A DNA stretch of 7,741 nt from Bacteroidota bacterium (GTDB taxonomy: Bacteria; Bacteroidota; Bacteroidia; Bacteroidales; VadinHA17), in assembly GCA_016868515.1 (NCBI GenBank), contig VGGM01000056.1, positions 1 through 7,741 of the forward strand, given 5' to 3'. Shown here piece after piece: positions 5,844 to 7,741 of the stretch. Under the pieces are notes generated by a model, which saw only the letters and a program-made list of their open reading frames with translations, did no database searches and was not told the origin of the DNA. The position numbers were made by a program, and so were the translations under genes. Position 1 is the stretch's first letter, and each line of letters begins with the position of its first letter.

Positions 5844-6545
5844 ATGGAAAACTCTCAAGAGATAATAGCAGACAGTTGTGTTTGCTGCCAGAAAGGCTGG
5901 AAAAACTTCAGGAATCTTACTCCTGATGAACTGAAACTTGTTAACGATAACCGGTATGAAGCTACTTTCAAAGCCGGGGAAATAATACTTAAACAGGGCT
6001 CTCCTGCCTCTAATGCCGTTTTCATCCACCATGGCCTGGCAAAGATGTATATGGAAGGGGTATCGGGCAGGAATCTGGTTCTTGGAATTGCACAGCCGGG
6101 ACGGCTTATTGCAGGGCCAGGCTCGTACGTAAACTCCCGTAACTCTTATTCAGTCTCCTCAATTAATATGGTAAAGGCATGCTTCATCAGCTTCGATATT
6201 ATAAGGGATCTGGTGCGCCGGAACAGCGATTTTGCCGAAGGGATGATTGAGGACATCAGCATCAAGTCCTATAAATCGCATCAACGGATGCTTAGCTTTG
6301 CCCACAAAAAGATGCATGGCAGGATTGCGGAAACAATACTTATGTTTGCCGATGAGATTTTCGGGTCCGATGAGTTTGAAATGCTGCTTTCGAGGCAGGA
6401 TCTTGGTGACATGACAAATATGGCAAAGGAGAGTGTTGTAAGGGTTTTGAAGGAACTGGAGCAAGAGGGTATAATTGAGGTCGCCTGCCCTAAAATGAAG
6501 ATTACTGACAGGGCAAGGCTCCAGATAATTTCCGACAGAGGCTGA
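5844..6545 (+). CDS. Crp/Fnr-family transcriptional regulator with N-terminal cysteine cluster
   Basis: A 233-residue protein with the usual layout. A cyclic-nucleotide-binding-like beta domain spans about 25-120 (FKAGEIILKQGSPASNAVFIHHGLAK). A dimerisation helix follows at about 122-155, and a winged helix-turn-helix at about 160-225. The recognition helix (MAKESVVRVLKEL) keeps Glu196 and Arg200, corresponding to Glu181 and Arg185 of CRP. Cysteines at 12, 14 and 15 (SCVCC), 113 and 215 could bind an iron-sulfur cluster or sense redox state, but the spacing is not that of E. coli FNR. The cyclic AMP pocket residues are not evident. ATG 5844 gives the normal family length. It is flanked by operator-like sites and cytochrome genes, so redox control of this locus is inferred. 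Confidence 0.9.
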   Translation: MENSQEIIADSCVCCQKGWKNFRNLTPDELKLVNDNRYEATFKAGEIILKQGSPASNAVFIHHGLAKMYMEGVSGRNLVLGIAQPGRLIAGPGSYVNSRNSYSVSSINMVKACFISFDIIRDLVRRNSDFAEGMIEDISIKSYKSHQRMLSFAHKKMHGRIAETILMFADEIFGSDEFEMLLSRQDLGDMTNMAKESVVRVLKELEQEGIIEVACPKMKITDRARLQIISDRG

Positions 6546-6549
6546 AAAA

Positions 6550-6560
6550 GTGATAATCAA
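6550..6560. promoter_or_regulatory. GTGATAATCAA element upstream of the cytochrome biogenesis gene
   Basis: This repeats the ten-base core GTGATAATCA of the palindrome at 5713-5722 and lies 5 nt after the regulator stop codon, 36 nt before the next start. It could be an operator shared with the divergent region, but a chance match in AT-rich DNA is possible. Confidence 0.3.
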
Positions 6561-6596
6561 ACTATTGCGGTTAGGATAAATTAAAACAATCAGATA

Positions 6597-7741
6597 ATGA
6601 GGCTTTTGAAATTTATTTTCTCTCCCACGCTCATGGGAGTCCTGTTTATAATCCTTGCAGTTGCCCTGGCTATTGCAACCTTTATTGAGAATGATTATGG
6701 TGCTGCCGCGGCAAAAAGCATGGTATACAATACATGGTGGTTCGAAGTAATATTTGTTCTCCTTGCGCTGAATATTGGCGGTCAGACAGTGATATTTAAA
6801 CTTTACCGAAGGGATAAACTGACAGTTTTTCTCTTCCATGCGGCCTTTATAATAATGATTGCGGGTGCGGCCATTACGCGCTACACCGGTTATGAAGGCA
6901 TAATGCATATAAGGGAAGGAGCAAGCAGCAATACCTTCCGGACTGCCGAAAAATATATCAGTTTAAAACTGCGTGACGCTTCAGGGGCCGTTTTGCTTGA
7001 CGATGACACACCTTTCAGTATTACTTCGGTATCAGTAGATAAATATTCAAGGAAGGTTACAGCTCATGGTCTGGAGGGGAGGGTGACACTTTCAAGGTTC
7101 ATCCCCAATGCATCGGAAGCAGTTGTTGACTCAAGGTCTGGCAAACCAATAGTTTCAATGCTTGTAACCCGGGGAATGTCGGCCAGGGAGGTTGTCTTCC
7201 TTACAATGGGCGAGGTCAGGAATGTTGCCGGGTTTTCTATTGGTTTCGGAGCAGTTGACCAGTGCGATATCAATATAGCTTTCAACGGAACAGCGTTCAG
7301 CATGGTTTCAGCCGGAAACATTGCTTCATCGGCGATGGGATCGCAGGATTCTGACATTCATGAGGCAGGGGTGGAAATTCCGCTCGAGTTAATGAAAATT
7401 TACACAACCGGTTCGACCCGGATTATCCCCCAAAAGATATCCCCATCGGGTATAGTTGTGCCTGTTCCTGTTGACATGGCTCAGCAACCGACAGGTCAGA
7501 ATGCCCTTGAGTTCGAGATTTCCATGGGCAACTCGGTATATACCACTCACTTATGGGACCGGTCCGCGAGAAGTGTTCCGGAATCTGAAGTTAAACTGGG
7601 TGATTATACACTTGTCCTGTCGTATGGAGAGAAGACCAAGGAGTTGCCTTTCAGTATCAGGCTTAACGACTTTACTCTTGAGAGGTACCCGGGATCAAAC
7701 AGCCCTTCCGGCTACAAGAGCGATGTTGTTCTGGTTGACGA
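6597..7741 (+). CDS. ResB/CcsBA-type cytochrome c biogenesis protein, 3' end missing
   Basis: The frame is open from ATG 6597 to the window end (381 complete codons). System II cytochrome c synthases move heme across the membrane and attach it to CXXCH motifs in the periplasm. Three N-terminal helices are visible (about 10-30, 48-67, 77-95), followed by a large periplasmic beta-rich domain that includes the ResB-type segment LPFSIRLNDFTLERYPG. His81 in helix 3 (LFHAAFIIM) corresponds in position to the conserved transmembrane heme-ligand histidine of CcsBA (His77 in Helicobacter hepaticus). Whether it is ResB alone or a fused CcsBA cannot be seen. The frame starts 51 nt after the Crp/Fnr gene without a clear terminator between, so read-through is possible. 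It would supply maturation for the four c-type cytochromes here. Confidence 0.88.
   Translation, partial: MRLLKFIFSPTLMGVLFIILAVALAIATFIENDYGAAAAKSMVYNTWWFEVIFVLLALNIGGQTVIFKLYRRDKLTVFLFHAAFIIMIAGAAITRYTGYEGIMHIREGASSNTFRTAEKYISLKLRDASGAVLLDDDTPFSITSVSVDKYSRKVTAHGLEGRVTLSRFIPNASEAVVDSRSGKPIVSMLVTRGMSAREVVFLTMGEVRNVAGFSIGFGAVDQCDINIAFNGTAFSMVSAGNIASSAMGSQDSDIHEAGVEIPLELMKIYTTGSTRIIPQKISPSGIVVPVPVDMAQQPTGQNALEFEISMGNSVYTTHLWDRSARSVPESEVKLGDYTLVLSYGEKTKELPFSIRLNDFTLERYPGSNSPSGYKSDVVLVD

Noticed and set aside
6159..6908. Minus-strand open frame of 249 codons
   Set aside because: It is antisense to two well-supported genes (Crp/Fnr regulator and ResB-type protein) and spans their intergenic gap; composition is irregular and no domain is recognisable.
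1..7741. tRNA, rRNA, CRISPR array, insertion sequence or phage genes
   Set aside because: No cloverleaf-like segment, direct-repeat/spacer pattern, transposase motif or phage structural gene was recognised on either strand.

Overview
The window reads as part of a chromosome from an anaerobic or facultatively anaerobic member of the Bacteroidota (probably Bacteroidales-like). The support is mixed. No start codon has a Shine-Dalgarno box, and there is a perfect TAnnTTTG -7 element of the Bacteroidota type. The beta-barrel protein resembles DUF5777, and several proteins are lipoproteins. A ResB/CcsA-type (system II) cytochrome c maturation protein is present. No rRNA or marker gene is available, so the assignment is an inference.

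Layout. The 3' part of an M48 metallopeptidase gene (1-675) ends at a hairpin terminator (687-739). A five-gene plus-strand redox operon follows (855-4204). Its products are a monoheme c lipoprotein, an outer-membrane beta-barrel, a seven-heme c cytochrome with a C-terminal membrane anchor, a di-heme b-type membrane cytochrome overlapping it by 8 nt, and a small class I cytochrome c. Upstream is a perfect FNR-type box (753-766) and a candidate -7 element (822-829). The operon ends at a hairpin with a UUCG loop (4234-4266). A gene-free strip follows, holding a degenerate tandem array of 7-nt units in one register (4377-4480). A minus-strand terminator and a minus-strand six-heme c lipoprotein with a collagen-like linker (4549-5640) come next. 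A divergent control region (5641-5843) with several GTGAT/ATCAA elements separates that gene from a Crp/Fnr-family regulator (5844-6545). The window ends inside a ResB/CcsBA-type cytochrome c biogenesis gene (6597 onward).

How it may work together. Everything from 753 onward fits one respiratory theme. The b-type protein and the seven-heme protein look like a quinol-oxidising pair. The small cytochrome, the lipoprotein cytochrome and the barrel could carry electrons across the periplasm and perhaps the outer membrane. The six-heme lipoprotein could be a further electron carrier or terminal component. The last gene would supply heme attachment for the 15 predicted c-hemes (1+7+1+6), and the Crp/Fnr protein with its operator-like sites would couple expression to oxygen or redox state. 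No catalytic terminal reductase is visible, so the electron acceptor cannot be named.
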